DNA of 64,000 nt from Durusdinium trenchii (GCA_963970005.1 CAXAMN010026450.1:577102-641101), one strand, 5' to 3'. Positions 25,501-33,239 are shown, counted from the first letter of the stretch. Made by a program: numbers and translations. Notes: generated by a model not told the origin, from the letters alone.

Positions 25501-28500
25501 TTATCTTGGAATAATTGCATAAATATGTTATGTATAGACATCAGCTTCCAAACACTGAGTGGAAACAAACGGTCGAAATGTTTGACCTGAAAACTTCTGA
25601 TTTAAATTCAGTTTAATATGCATTTGCAGGAGTCTGTTGAAGACCTTTGCCGCCAAAATGCTGTCGCCGATTCCTCCATATGCAGAGTTGAAGTGGTAAG
25701 CCCTGCAGCAGCTGCGATGGGTCCACTGTTTTGCCTTAGATCTCGTCCTACAGTATCTCTAACCCTCGACAGCTCCTGCCCTGGCACTGGCACAAAGTGA
25801 CCATGGTTCTCATTGGCTTGCAAAGCCGCGTGCAAAATGTGAACCCCAACCCTGTCGCAACACGGAAAAATGTATTTTGCGACGTTGCTCCCCGCCAAAC
25901 TAACCATATTCGCACAAACAAGCTACGCCACCCAAGTTCCAAAAAAAGAGCTGAGACCCAAATCTTTCCAGGCTCTTGATTCTTCGGTGCGACCAATCCT
26001 TGACTGCTGAAGCTACATCGAGTGATCCAGTCATCAAATCGCATGTGCTGAAGCATGCTGAACCCTGGAAACAATGAAATCATGTAAAATAACGTAAAGT
26101 AAGTTAGAAGAATGTAAAATACAAACAGCCAGCAAGGCGTCAATTCCAAAATCTTCTCGAAACTCTCAGAATTTGAACGCACCTTTCGGCACAGGTCTTG
26201 AAGGATCTTCTGGTCCAAGTTCACTGGAAGCCGCTCAAACGCTGTTTCCTGCAAATGTTTGCTCCTCTCTCAAGTGTGCTGAACACTAGAATGCAAACAC
26301 AAGGAGCACGGCATTCTCAGGAACACGATAAAACACTAAGTTCAAATTGCTGAAACCAATTGGGTGAATGCTTGAAGAGCAAACACCACCCAACAAGCCT
26401 CGCCAAAAGGGTATACGTCTGCCCCTTCTTCATCTTCCAACACCTCAAGTTTCGAAGCGCCCTGGCCCTGACCATCCCTGACCCAAATCCTGCTGAGGCA
26501 TCAGCGGCTTGGCAGTTGGAAGCCTCCTCCGTAAATTCAGCAGCATCAATTAATTTGTTCTCCATATCGCCTCCCGTATCTCCTTGGCTGGCCGGCAAAA
26601 TGCCGAAAACAGTTTTCTGGCAACAACTGAATGCAAACAAACCTTAAACGTGAGAGGCATACCTCGCCCGGTGGCAAGTTGGCAGTGGCGGTGGCTGCAA
26701 TTTTTGTCGTTGCGGCTGGCGCTGTCATTGTCGCTTCGGCTATTGTTACGGTTGTTGCTGCGCCTGCTGTTGTGGAGGAGGTGGGTGTCTTTGACACCCA
26801 AGATAAAACCTAACTGCTTGGGCGGGTGTCTTGGACACCCACCCCACAAAAACAAACTACCTACCACCTACCTTACCCCGCCCGAGAAGTCACATTCTGC
26901 CATCTGCCTTTGCTATTTCTCCTTCTCCAACTTGGCCAAATTGGGGAAGGAGAAAGAGCAAACACAAATGGCAGAATGTGACTTCTGGGGCCTAGCGCCA
27001 GTAGAAAGAACATCGTCATCTGTTTGATCTTTTGTAGTTGTAGCTGTCGCATGCTGTAGCAATCGTTTTGGCTCTGAGTCTCTGAGTCTCGTTCTTGCAG
27101 GACTTCACGGTTTTTGCTGCCTTGGTCGTTGACATCATTGTTATGGATGTGGAGCGTTCTTTTCCGGCACACGTCGGCAGTCGAACACACCTATATATAT
27201 ATATAACTATGAAGGAACCATGTCCAAAACCTCACTTGCGAGCACAAAGCTTAACTCTCTTGCGCACGCAGGCACCGACTTGTTTGCCCTTGGGTCGCTC
27301 ACAAAAGGTCTATCGTTGGAATGGCTCTCACGTGGCTGACAATAGGTATGCACCATTGGAACAGCACCTTCTTTCTATGAAAATCACCCTCGGGGTGGCT
27401 CACAAAGTTCTGCACCGTTGGAATGGCACATAGTGGCACCTTCCAACGCTAAATTTTGCCCTCGGGTACTACCTTGGAGTGGCAGCTTCCTCTAATTTCT
27501 TTGCCCTCGCTTGGCTATCAAGGTCTGCGACATTCTTCGACCTTCACTAAATTTTCCCCTTGGGTGGCTCAAAAAGGGTCCGCGCTGTTGGAATGGCACC
27601 TTCCTCCTCTAAATTTTACCTTCAGGTGGATCACGAAAAAGGTCTGCATCCATTGGAATGACACCTTTCTCCCAAAAATGTTTAATAAATTTGGCTTGCC
27701 CTTGCGCCGTTGGAATGTCACCTTCCTCCTCTGTGACTCACAAAAGGTCTGCTATTGCAATCTATTGTACGTAGTTTCTACCTTCGCATGGCTCACAAAA
27801 TGTCTGGAAAAAGGTCCGAATTCTACCATCACCGTTGGAATGGCACCTTCCAGCCGTAAATGTTACCCTCGGGTGGCTCACCAAAGGTCTGCTACCTTGG
27901 AGTGGCACTTTCCTCCAACTTGCACGTGTACAAGCAAAGCGTTTTCCGCGCGCAAGCAAGACGATTTCCGCGTGTTAGAAACGAGTGCCATGCCTTCTTT
28001 GCCTGTTCGCGCCAAGTGGTTTGTTGGCCCTCGTGTTTGGTGGTTTATGGTTCATTTGATTTTCGTCATGGTGTGATTGGCACACTGATTCCAATCCTGG
28101 TGGTTTGGGTGGAGGGCGCATTCAAATCCAAAAATTGAACATGGGTTGGGCTCAATTGGCTAGCTGCTAGCTTGCGCTCCCTTTTGTGGTAAAATGTTTG
28201 GAACCCTCAGTGATCTTGCGCACTTTGAGTAGCTTGCAGCTAGGTCTCCAACATCCTCCTTTTGTGGAGCGATTTGCAAGAGCTCTCGGAAGATCTCCCG
28301 CGCATACATTGACACAAACACAGAAGTTGTTGCTGCTGCGTCTTCTTGCCGCGATGCACGCGGGTCTGCTCTTGATTTGGAAAGGCCTCAAAAATGGTGA
28401 CTACTGCACCCAAAGCTTCAAGAGAGGATTGCAACCAGATTTGGCAGCTGTAAAATGATGTATATAAAATGTCAATCAATCGAATCTCTCCCAAGCAGCT

Positions 28501-29415
28501 TGCAACAAACGCCTGCCGGTTCTCATGCGTGGCGAGCTTCGCAAGCCTTAGTTTCCGACCGTCTTCATGAAACGGTTGCCTGGCCAGTCCCCATCCACGG
28601 TTCCCAATAAGGTGGCCTAGAAACTCAACAAGAAAATCTTCGTGGTCCTTGGCGTGACTCAACGCTATCCACTGCGCTAGGACTCGAATCAAGCGGTTGC
28701 CGCCACCTAGCAGAGCATGACTCAATGCAGAGCTGCCACAATAACAACCGTTCTCCGATTCTGGCGCCTCTCCACAGGGCAAAGCTCTGGCCCCTTTCAG
28801 CACGTCGCATGGGAATCAGCTGCGTTAAGAAGGAACCTTCTTGGATGGCAATACCTGGCGGCAACAAATTAGCTAAGCAAACACGCACACGTTTCGGCCG
28901 ATGCAAATTGAGAAAATGTGGTGACAATCGCACTGGCCTAGTTGATTCCAGTGACTGAAGCCATACTCAGCCGCGAGTTTCATCAAACTATCCACCAGTG
29001 ACCTTGACCTTTTCATGGACAACCGGCTTCCCGAGCCAAGCATTGGCGCCACAATTGGTTCGGAGAACAGTTTGACGATAAGTTCTGAAGAGCTAAGTCG
29101 TGGGAAATCCTCCGGGATGACCTCCAATTGCTCGAACCCAAAGGCCTTTTGCACCAGAGGGTGGAACTGCAGCTTTCCAATGGAAACATCTTCCAATCGT
29201 TTTGTCTTTCTGAACATTGGATGGCTCAGCACACTCATCTCCAAATCATGCATTGTCAGGACAGGCTGGCTTGCAAGACTTGTTCTGATGGCAGTTTCCA
29301 CCAGCAAAAGGGTTTTAACATATCCAGCAAGCATCTTGCCAACAAAGCGGTCCTTGAAAAGCTGATCCTCAGCCAAGCAGGCAGTCAGTAGTCGGGATTT
29401 CCTTTTCCTGCCCAA
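11116..29415 (-). CDS. Large multi-exon gene with GHKL ATPase module, NO VEIN/sacsin-like (whole span)
   Basis: At least 25 minus-strand exons are spread over about 18 kb. The identity comes from the central exons (21254-23817), which join in phase into a GHKL (HSP90-like) ATPase: helix motif ELLQNVDD, then NEAGF, a glycine-rich lid FIGAKGIGFKS, and HSGRFHFHFDAD. Further exons carry LPLSS, RPTLLLFLQKL and AYAWLPLRSYG...VPSSREAI. This order matches NO VEIN-type proteins of plants and protists (HATPase_c_3 with a long C-terminal tail), relatives of sacsin, thought to act as ATP-dependent chaperones or signalling factors. The ATPase is preceded by about 6 kb of N-terminal exons and followed by a long tail. 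Whether 11.1-13.6 kb belongs to the same gene or to a downstream neighbour is not proven. No ATG or final stop is certain. Confidence 0.55.
14254..14394 (-). CDS. Exon, 47 codons, C-terminal tail of NO VEIN-like gene
   Basis: The exon lies between acceptor GGTTAG|G and donor CTTCAG|GTCGCAG, exactly 47 codons in phase 0. It begins VREFLVQLGVEQVDGSAFF and continues LLPVLTQSPLAIEAPFHM. The pattern of an FL..LGV stretch followed by a hydrophobic helix is typical of the tail of NO VEIN-type proteins. It joins in phase to the exon at 14482-14588 across an 87-base GC-AG intron. Confidence 0.55.
14482..14588 (-). CDS. Exon upstream of a GC-AG intron
   Basis: A 107-base exon between acceptor CCAGAG|G and the non-canonical donor CCAGAG|GCAGC. 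It reads FKVYDVPPDMVGIEALLG then QRLDPRLSQKARPE. The reading phase runs directly into the next exon at 14394, which supports real use of a GC donor. Confidence 0.5.
14779..15190 (-). CDS. Two exons of the NO VEIN-like tail
   Basis: About 14785-14965 encodes DVRNLQIVPTDGGKLVCL, matching the 'IxPLxDGxxVxL' element that recurs in NO VEIN-type tails. About 15010-15190 encodes LMKFLGQIYKNANSILFL then FSSDFNKANALISTK. Exact splice sites were not resolved. Confidence 0.45.
15420..16275 (-). CDS. Three exons of the large gene, function unknown
   Basis: About 15430-15725 (SLPKLDGEQSKCVSHDEQFC, then LKDLEFLLLGCKLFISLL), 15848-16060 (KDMFVSRNSQQPIEASLS, then LLAQAFGDIETQKCG) and about 16165-16275 (AFHLDLEVFLGWDGNWLCSV). 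All read well on the minus strand and poorly on the plus strand. Confidence 0.4.
16508..16608 (-). CDS. Short acidic exon
   Basis: Acceptor TTTGCAG|GAGCC is followed by an acidic helix, GSDLEDEDLSEQETRIILEL. The donor is probably near CCAGTG. Only about 30 codons long. Confidence 0.45.
17198..17230. repeat. (TA)n joined to CCTGAGAAGGG...CGAAAG motif, copy 1
   Basis: ATATATACC TGAGAAGGG AGGGGACGAAAG recurs, with small changes, at 45184-45217. In both, a TA dinucleotide run abuts the motif. It is probably a shared repeat end. Confidence 0.5.
17640..17870. repeat. Dispersed repeat shared with 46400-46615
   Basis: ACATCACYCGCATCACCAA near 17694 and GGCTGGCTTTYG followed by an AT-rich run near 17838 recur in the same order at about 46410 and 46583. 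The interior differs. A frame giving 'YITRITK' in both copies comes from this repeat rather than from a gene. Confidence 0.45.
18549..18760 (-). CDS. Possible exon, Ala-rich helix
   Basis: The minus-strand frame reads SESRQLRKIRDQVPNAYGEA then AAALKAAGLEDANAAG. It looks like coding helix and lies between the confirmed exons at 16.5 and 20.0 kb, so it probably belongs to the large gene. Splice limits are not resolved. Confidence 0.4.
18780..18900. repeat. GATCCAARCCCTATGGATC repeats
   Basis: Three near-identical, partly palindromic units of about 28 bases built on GATCC...GGATC. Related palindromes recur at 19862-19955. Confidence 0.6.
19050..19175 (-). CDS. Probable exon of the large gene
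   Basis: The minus-strand frame encodes NMRGQLMAFLGFLHRVLEL then EEECAPTLIAAAQCQTMP, an amphipathic helical segment. It is clearly better than either alternative frame. Splice sites were not resolved. Confidence 0.4.
19333..19415 (+). other. tRNA-Gly-like sequence, degenerate (possible SINE head)
   Basis: A perfect B-box-like GGTTCAAGTCC (about 19392-19402) lies downstream of an A-box-like TAGCCTAATGG (about 19342). Between them is a hairpin GTTGG-TTTCCAA with a TCC triplet in the loop position, as in tRNA-Gly(UCC). The acceptor and T stems do not pair properly, so it is not a functional tRNA. Its position immediately before a 210-bp repeated unit suggests a tRNA-derived SINE head. Confidence 0.35.
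19418..19860. repeat. Tandem duplication of an approximately 210-220 bp unit
   Basis: The block starting AGTGGCTTCCGGTAGTTAAT at about 19420 recurs from about 19631 with high similarity, including GGCTGGAATGGGAAG, TCTAGTGGCTTCCGCTAAAT and a GCA/GTA triplet run. The core AGTGGCTTCCG also occurs singly at about 19196 and 19241. Confidence 0.75.
19862..19955. repeat. Nested GATCC palindromes
   Basis: GATCCAAGGGCTTGGATC, followed by GGATCACACACCCACC and its inverted partner GGGTGTGTGATCC near 19950. It could fold into a stem with a palindromic centre at CCATGG. Confidence 0.6.
20015..20180 (-). CDS. NO VEIN-like exon with the conserved 'LPLRSYG...VPSSREAI' block
   Basis: After an acceptor near CAGCCAG|GTG, the frame encodes AYAWLPLRSYGLRFLI followed by QADWRVPSSREAITEAVF. 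The sequence LPxRSxGxxFxxxADFxxxSSREDI is a hallmark just C-terminal to the GHKL ATPase in NO VEIN/sacsin-type proteins, where the arginine lies near the nucleotide site. This exon and the ATPase exons upstream together make the family assignment. The lower limit is probably at CTGAAG near 20020. Confidence 0.65.
20243..21150 (-). CDS. Exons between the ATPase and the SSREAI block
   Basis: Coding-like stretches on the minus strand are at about 20243-20500 (ambiguous frame) and about 20890-21150, the latter with VLEAEVGEASCQEKTLQV then CLRFVDCWKAFVKTKDN. In related proteins this interval corresponds to the middle domain between the ATPase and the following conserved block. Frame and splice sites are uncertain. 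Confidence 0.35.
21254..21340 (-). CDS. Exon with the 'RPTLLLFLQKL' motif
   Basis: The exon reads ALQDMRPTLLLFLQKLECVQ and ends at a strong donor GTGCAG|GTAGAC (exon limit 21254). The pattern 'LxPxLLLFLxxLxxI' is characteristic of the segment after the GHKL domain in NO VEIN-type proteins. The upstream limit is not exact. Confidence 0.6.
21445..21645 (-). CDS. Exon with the ATPase C-terminal strand 'TGTQLVLPLSS'
   Basis: The frame encodes LLPFPLTPVTPVSRQTGTQL then VLPLSSSEGEGFMF, matching the last β-strand region of GHKL domains ('GTxIxLPL'). An acceptor ACCAG|GAACGG at about 21645 is likely. A competing frame is open over the same bases, but only this one fits the family. Confidence 0.5.
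21655..21765 (-). CDS. GHKL ATPase exon (VTATPVIHSGRFHFHFD)
   Basis: It begins after acceptor TTTGAG|G and encodes VFLVTATPVIHSGRFHFHFD ending at ...GFYIQ before a donor CCAA|GTCAG. It joins in phase 0 to the exon at 21910-22005 across a 144-base GT-AG intron, giving 'GIGFKSVF.VT..P.IHSGRFHF', the lid-to-core segment of the ATPase. Confidence 0.7.
21910..22005 (-). CDS. GHKL ATPase exon with N and G1 boxes (FIGAKGIGFKS)
   Basis: Exactly 32 codons between acceptor CCGCAG|G and donor TCA|GTAGC. It encodes ENNVVAICDIDKSTKKA followed by FIGAKGIGFKS. The GxxGIGFKS motif is the glycine-rich nucleotide lid of the HSP90/histidine-kinase/MutL superfamily, and the 'ICDxxKSTK' spacing is specific to NO VEIN-type members. 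The catalytic Asn/Asp helix is in the upstream exon at 23500-23554. Confidence 0.75.
22292..22798. mobile_element. 507-bp foldback repeat, copy 2 (in an intron)
   Basis: Same ends and orientation as 942-1447 (TTAACCACTTAG ... GAGTTAGCCTGGGTC), with the shared CCCCGAAAGGCGCCAAAACG block. It sits inside the 1.2-kb intron between the exons at 22005 and 23221, so it is tolerated within a gene. Confidence 0.6.
22900..22960. repeat. (CT)n microsatellite
   Basis: Interrupted CTCTCT run inside the same intron. No gene. Confidence 0.8.
23221..23272 (-). CDS. GHKL ATPase exon (LLVVEHNEAGFQER)
   Basis: A 52-base exon between acceptor ATCCAG|GG and donor GAGAGG|GTGTCC. It encodes VDGLLVVEHNEAGFQER, the strand and turn between the Bergerat-fold helix and the lid ('NEdGF'). 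In-phase joins on both sides support it: upstream across a GC-AG intron, downstream across the 1215-base intron that holds the foldback repeat. Confidence 0.75.
23406..23442 (-). CDS. GHKL ATPase micro-exon (EKPTLRLTYES)
   Basis: Only 37 bases, encoding GEKPTLRLTYESR. The acceptor is GCGAG|GTGAG and the donor is the non-canonical AG|GCAGGG (GC-AG). The phase fits both neighbours exactly and yields 'YPEGEKPTLRLTYESRVDGLL', as expected for the strand after the ATP-binding helix. Confidence 0.75.
23500..23554 (-). CDS. GHKL ATPase exon with catalytic helix (ELLQNVDD)
   Basis: A 55-base exon between acceptor GTACAG|G and donor GAAG|GTTCATC. It encodes AHFLLELLQNVDDCQYPEG. E-L-x-Q-N-x-D-D is the N-box helix that binds Mg-ATP in the NO VEIN/sacsin group. 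The usual residue after Asn is Ala and here it is Val. The next intron is only 57 bases (23443-23499). Confidence 0.75.
23680..24151 (-). CDS. Exons just upstream of the ATPase
   Basis: About 23680-23817 encodes DLAKRVWVKEPEDEGIRAL then GAVKRLSEDLYS. The 'RLSxxLYS' end is the conserved lead-in to 'HFLLELxQNADD' in this family. About 23867-24151 encodes YIVKAFDCNLYGHVLKKASN then GKKEDQKEVIAVASFPKVAG. The exact junction to 23554 could not be phased cleanly and may hide a small indel. Confidence 0.55.
24184..25095 (-). CDS. Largest exon of the NO VEIN-like gene (about 300 codons)
   Basis: One uninterrupted minus-strand frame starts near an acceptor at about 25095 (EPRTDKEIERITDAALEDA) and includes LWEPSDGEDTLRLHRAAAS, LSEFLRSRECTLALRQKLK, ISNPEDFVLQAVAALPRQV and HHFGIDEWKERSWQ. 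It ends LHLTDFEEAIPEDAFKAF just before 24184. No recognised domain. It is N-terminal to the ATPase by position. The large plus-strand frames at 24545-25123 and 24651-25070 are its antisense and I do not regard them as genes. Confidence 0.6.
   Translation of the reverse strand, partial: RTDKEIERITDAALEDAIRPADRKRDDKRLWEPSDGEDTLRLHRAAASAGYFRPPLQETATGQDRTDLVDEAVEAVLQAPVLLDLAEALEEWDVAYGALGMGLSEFLRSRECTLALRQKLKDGCLMELNHGTFVRLPVPEECESSNMATAMKAGDGRALAGIVVARLVREQARAPVELMTETITDGYVFISNPEDFVLQAVAALPRQVVKVAKLVLDIIASGYLCLERSRMALVGTAFSPENSCCLDAQMALKRLGHHFGIDEWKERSWQSVKTTAIAATGPALHLTDFEEAIPEDAFKAFDR
25140..25907 (-). CDS. N-terminal exons of the large gene
   Basis: About 25140-25310 encodes VELALLNLKESLGHAAWKRL then CKAGVTHQLLSCLSLRHIYE. 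About 25608-25907 encodes YIFPCCDRVGVHILHAALQA then DTVGRDLRQNSGPIAAAAG. Both read as coding on the minus strand. The acceptor for the latter was not resolved. Confidence 0.4.
26130..26640 (-). CDS. N-terminal exons of the large gene
   Basis: About 26135-26254 encodes RLPVNLDQKILQDLCRKV then FEKILELTPC. About 26365-26640 encodes DMENKLIDAAEFTEEASN then RALRNLRCWKMKKGQTYTL. A hydrophobic minus-strand stretch between about 26060 and 26135 is probably intron. Confidence 0.4.
26886..26985 (-). repeat. 100-bp near-perfect hairpin (two 50-bp arms, no loop)
   Basis: The first 50 bases (GAAGTCACATTCTGCCAT...) are the reverse complement of the next 50 except at six positions. On minus-strand RNA three of the six become G-U wobbles, whereas on plus-strand RNA only one does. 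The minus strand is also the sense strand of the surrounding gene, so this would be an intronic hairpin of pre-miRNA or hairpin-siRNA size. I see no coding signal here. Confidence 0.7.
27290..27930 (-). repeat. 62-bp satellite family, array B (inverted)
   Basis: About ten diverged units with CTCACAAAAGGTCTGC, TTGGAATGGCACCTTCC and TAAATTTTNCCCTCGGGTGG. Relative to arrays A and C it is inverted. It lies in an intron of the large gene, between exons at about 26640 and 28240. Confidence 0.65.
28240..28803 (-). CDS. N-terminal exons of the large gene
   Basis: About 28490-28800 encodes GGGNRLIRVLAQWIALSHAK then DFLVEFLGHLIGNRG and LRLA KLATHENRQAFVASCLGE. About 28240-28450 encodes SSLEALGAVVTIFEAFPNQE and on to KTQQQQLLCLCQCM. 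The two are probably separated by a short intron near the in-frame continuation at 28450-28490. The product is unknown beyond its position N-terminal to the ATPase. Confidence 0.45.
   Translation of the reverse strand: MLKGARALPCGEAPESENGCYCGSSALSHALLGGGNRLIRVLAQWIALSHAKDHEDFLVEFLGHLIGNRGWGLARQPFHEDGRKLRLAKLATHENRQAFVASCLGEIRLIDILYTSFYSCQIWLQSSLEALGAVVTIFEAFPNQEQTRVHRGKKTQQQQLLCLCQCMRGRSSESSCKSLHKRRMLET
28930..29415 (-). CDS. N-terminal-most supported exon of the large gene
   Basis: A long minus-strand frame contains DRFVGKMLAGYVKTLLLVE, LTMHDLEMSVLSHPMFRKT, LQFHPLVQKAFGFEQLEVIP and SRSLVDSLMKLAAEYGF. 'HPLV...F' resembles segments near the start of NO VEIN-type proteins, but I would not rely on it. 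The beginning is open, so the true start could be further up. Confidence 0.5.
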
Positions 29416-29419
29416 ATAT

Positions 29420-30290
29420 TGCTAAGCGGGGCGCACCCCTAATATCAAAGGATCTTGCATGCCCTAATAGTAACAACAATGTTGACATAGGGTTAAGCAA
29501 CCTCCCCTATTAATCAAACCCAGCTCGAGCCCCCACAATAAACGCATGTACAGGCTACATGTTTTGGCATCACCCGACATGTTTCTTGGCATAAGCCTTC
29601 CCCCTGCCCCCAATAAATATTATATACAGTATATATATATATATGCAACCTAAGCTGCCGACGTGCTGCCAAGCAATGTTTGTTCCACAATCCCTAAAAA
29701 CTCCTCTCAGTTTTTCATGTTCCCTCTTAGAGCCGTATCAGTATCTTAAACTTTTTGAAGGCACAAAGAGGAACCCCCCACACAAGCCCTAGCGTTCACA
29801 CAGAGTCCTATCAACCATCAACCATCATCAGGTCATCACCTTTATTAGGGTCACCTTTATTAGGGGGATATATGGTCTCCAACATCACCTCCAAACTCAA
29901 ACATTGTTGACCCTGTTGACATTGAAGGGGGGCCCTTTGATTAATCCGACGACAGTATCGGTACAAAGGCTGGCTTGTTTGGACCGCCCCGGTCCCTGAG
30001 CCGCCGCGACGACAACTCGCGTCGATTGAAGACAAGAACGTGGTGCAAGTCAAAAGGTCCCTTTCCCCTCACGTACGCACCGACCGCTTACCGCTCTTCG
30101 GCGTTCCATTTGAAATGATCGCGGCGGCCGCTAGACATTCCGCCATGCGCGATCCACGCGCCCAGGTCGCGCCACATGCCGAAATGATTTTTCATGGGCG
30201 CAGGCCGTGCATGTTCCATTTCTACTGCTAGTGGTGTTGTTCCACGAAAAAGGGTCTGAGATGTTGGCCTCTGCTGTGACTTGATGCCAG
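29420..30290. other. Stretch without supportable gene
   Basis: It contains a (TA)n run near 29630 and a direct duplication CCTAATAAAGGTGA/CCCCTAATAAAGGTGA near 29845. A GC-rich stretch near 30100-30200 gives short plus-strand frames that I cannot support as genes. Confidence 0.5.
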
Positions 30291-30297
30291 TCCACTC

Positions 30298-31620
30298 TCA
30301 TTGAGGAATGTCAAACAAGAAAAGTGAAGCAGCCGGTTTGCCTTTTGATCCGTGCTGCATCCCTTTTGACATTCCTGGTTCGTTGTACTGTTCGTGGTCA
30401 ATGAGGCAGACGCAGTGGGTCTCCAGCTGCATGATGGCCGATGTCAATGAGAGCATATAGATGAAGGCCTTCTGGCTCGTGGATCTTCCTAGAATTTTCC
30501 CAGTATTTTGTCCATGGAGCATACGGACCGTCATCAGACTTCTTTACCACCAAGCAACAAATAACTGCATAAGGATTGAAAACGCGCAACAAACATGCTC
30601 GGCCCAATGGCGCAGCAATCTTGAAAACCCTTAAGGCGGTCGCAGCGCAGGCAGGGGTTAGAAGAATATACCTGAAGGATGCTTTCCATGCTTTGACATT
30701 GAGTGATCATAATGATCCATATGGACAGCGGACGCGCCCAACCTGATGCTGATGCTCAATGTTTGGGGCTTCGGGGTGAAGAGTGAAGAGGGACCTGCCA
30801 TCCTCGTAGTCCACCTTTGTCGTTAGCGCCTACGCCGGCCCTTGCTGAAAGGGAGGGAGAGTGCGCGGCGACCTCGACAGCATGGCAGTGCACTTTTTTC
30901 TGGTGTCTTCGAAGCCTTTGGTAGCTCTGGCTGACCAATACAGGTAGAAGCGCCTATGGCAGGTGGGTGGCGCTGCGCTTCGTACCACCGCGACGGGTGA
31001 TCCACAAGAAAAGCACTGCAGCGGCGAGTTCGAGGATTTTTGCCTCTCTGTTTGAGAACATTACAAGTTTCAGGGCACACGGCAACTCTGTCCTACACAT
31101 ATCATGAGTCTTGACCGTACTGAATGATGACCCCCTGCGTGAATGCAAATTTCAAGACTCAAGCCAGCGGTCCTTCTTCCACAATTAATTCCAAAGCCGA
31201 TCACCCGGTTCTCTCTCACAAAGTTTCTCCAGCGCATGGGCGTGGCCGGCGTGCATGAAGGTCATCGGCTGCATGGGCGTACTTGCCGTCAGTCCGTTTC
31301 TTCAGGTCGGCCCAAACCAGCGAACCGAGGTCATGGCACCCCAAACGCATGTCCTCCATGTCTAGCCGCCCTTTTTCGCGAACTTCTCAGCAGACCATGC
31401 TGCAAAGATCCGGAGGCCAAAGGCGCAGCGTCTAATGAAGTCCGGGATGCTTGAAGGGGTCTTGTGAGCGCCGCTCCCAATTTCGGCGTCCGTTCCCCAC
31501 TGCGCTTGCCCTTGCCCTGATGCCTTTCCCGAGCTTATCTGGCGGCGTCAGCAATGAGCCTGTTTGCAATGAGCCTGTGTCTCCATGAATGACGCAACTC
31601 ATGCTAGATCCTGCAGTCAA
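30298..31620 (-). CDS. Exons of an unidentified minus-strand gene
   Basis: Coding-like stretches are at about 31435-31620 (DKLGKGIRARASAVGNGRR), 31217-31365 (MEDMRLGCHDLGSLVWADL then KKRTDGKYAHAADDLHA, ending at donor ACTTT|GTGAGAG), 30954-31148 (KILELAAAVLFLWITRRGG, a likely membrane helix), 30480-30607 (RVFNPYAVICCLVVKKSDDG then PWTKYWENSRKI) and 30298-30480 (FIYMLSLTSAIMQLETHC then DHEQYNEPGMSKGMQ). It could be a membrane protein. I do not recognise the family. Confidence 0.35.
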
Positions 31621-33239
31621 TTACACACGCAAACGGCCTCGGGCGCAACCTCACAATGTTGGTCATCATCAAGGGCCATCACTCAAGTGACCTGACCTGG
31701 CTTCAAATGAAAATCACGATCAAAGGGCTCACAAAGCCCGCGCACACTATCACCTCAGCTCCATTAAGGTGGATGGGTGTCTACTGTGAGGGTGTGGGTC
31801 GTATTTTGGTGTTGCCAGTGCTGGATCATGGAGTGGACGGCATCAATAAGGCGATGTTGTGGAACTGAAGAAGCCAACGAGGTCGTCTTGGTGGCGTAGA
31901 AAGTAATGTCGGGTGGTGTATCAGCGAGGTAGCAGTGGAAGTGGCGCCAAAGTTGAGGTATAGAAAGTTGGCCTGGGTGTTGGGGGTAAAGGTGTTGTAA
32001 TATAGTGTCAAGTGCTCGGCTGGTGATGCGCAAAAGGTTGCCGCTAAGGGACTGGAAATATGAGATGATGGTACGTCCCTTGTTCCAGTGCTTCTTTTCT
32101 TTGAGGTGAACAATGCCGTAAGGGATTGTGAAGTCTTTGCGAAATCCCCACTTGTATTTGGTTCGTAGAACAGTGGGAATGGTAGCGGTAAGGTGGTCGT
32201 GGATGTTGGAGGAGGTCAAATGCGGAAGTGGTTCAAAAAGTTCCGGAGAGTGCCAAGTGTTCAGAGCACCGGCAAAGTATTGGCGTGGACAGAAAATGCA
32301 TGAAAATGCGAAGCTGTTGGAGTTCGTGGTCTGCATGGTGAAGAACCACCTTGTCACCAAGAAACTCTTGGAGCTGGCGGATGAGACGAGCTGTGAATCG
32401 TGGCTGGTGCTTGAGATCTTGAGTGTGGAGTCGCCATTGATGCTGGAGAAACGGTTCCAAGTGGTGGACAAGGGAGGGTGGAAGGCCCTGAACGCGTAGC
32501 CATTTGGAGAAGGCGGTTTGGAAAGTGAGGAAGTACCTGGCTTTGCTGGGATAGAAGGTGCTGTTCATGTTGGCCGCGAGAAAGATGCGTAGGTGTGGAG
32601 GTAGTTGCAACTGATCGAGGGTGAGAATGTAGTGGCCGGATCCAAAAGGAGGGCGCGGAGGTGGGCACAGGCACAGGGTAAGTCGTTTGCCCGTGGTGGA
32701 GTGTGGAGGGTTTCTTCCCAGGTGCGATGGTTGTGGAGTTGCGCTCGCAGTGTCTTGTGTGCTGCTTCACGTAGACGGTGTGTAGGAAGGTGTAGTGCGA
32801 TGGCTAGGTGTTTGTGTTGTTGGATGGTGGTCTGCAACCACTGCTGGCAGTGCTTGGTGAAGTCTGTGTGAGCCAGGAAAGGCACGGTGAGGGGAAGGTT
32901 GGGTTTTGGAGGGGTCAAGTTGCGATAGTGGAGTGCTTTGTTGATAATGTGCAGTGCTCGGGTACGACCTGGCTCTTCCAGGTTGGCTGCCATACGTCGA
33001 ATGGCGTAGACTTCGAAGTCCGTGTGACGGCCACTGCGGAGCTGTTTTGTGAGGTCGCGGAGGAGAGTGAGGGCATGATGTTTTGTGGAGGTGAATAGGT
33101 AAGGTTCACGGAGGGTCTGCTGTCGTCGGCGAAGCTTGCGAAAAAGACGTTTGTGGGTGGCTAGGCGGGAGTAGAAGTGGGCACGATGTTTTGTGAACTG
33201 CCAGCCTTCGGCTTTGAGCTTGAGGTGTTGGGAAATGAA

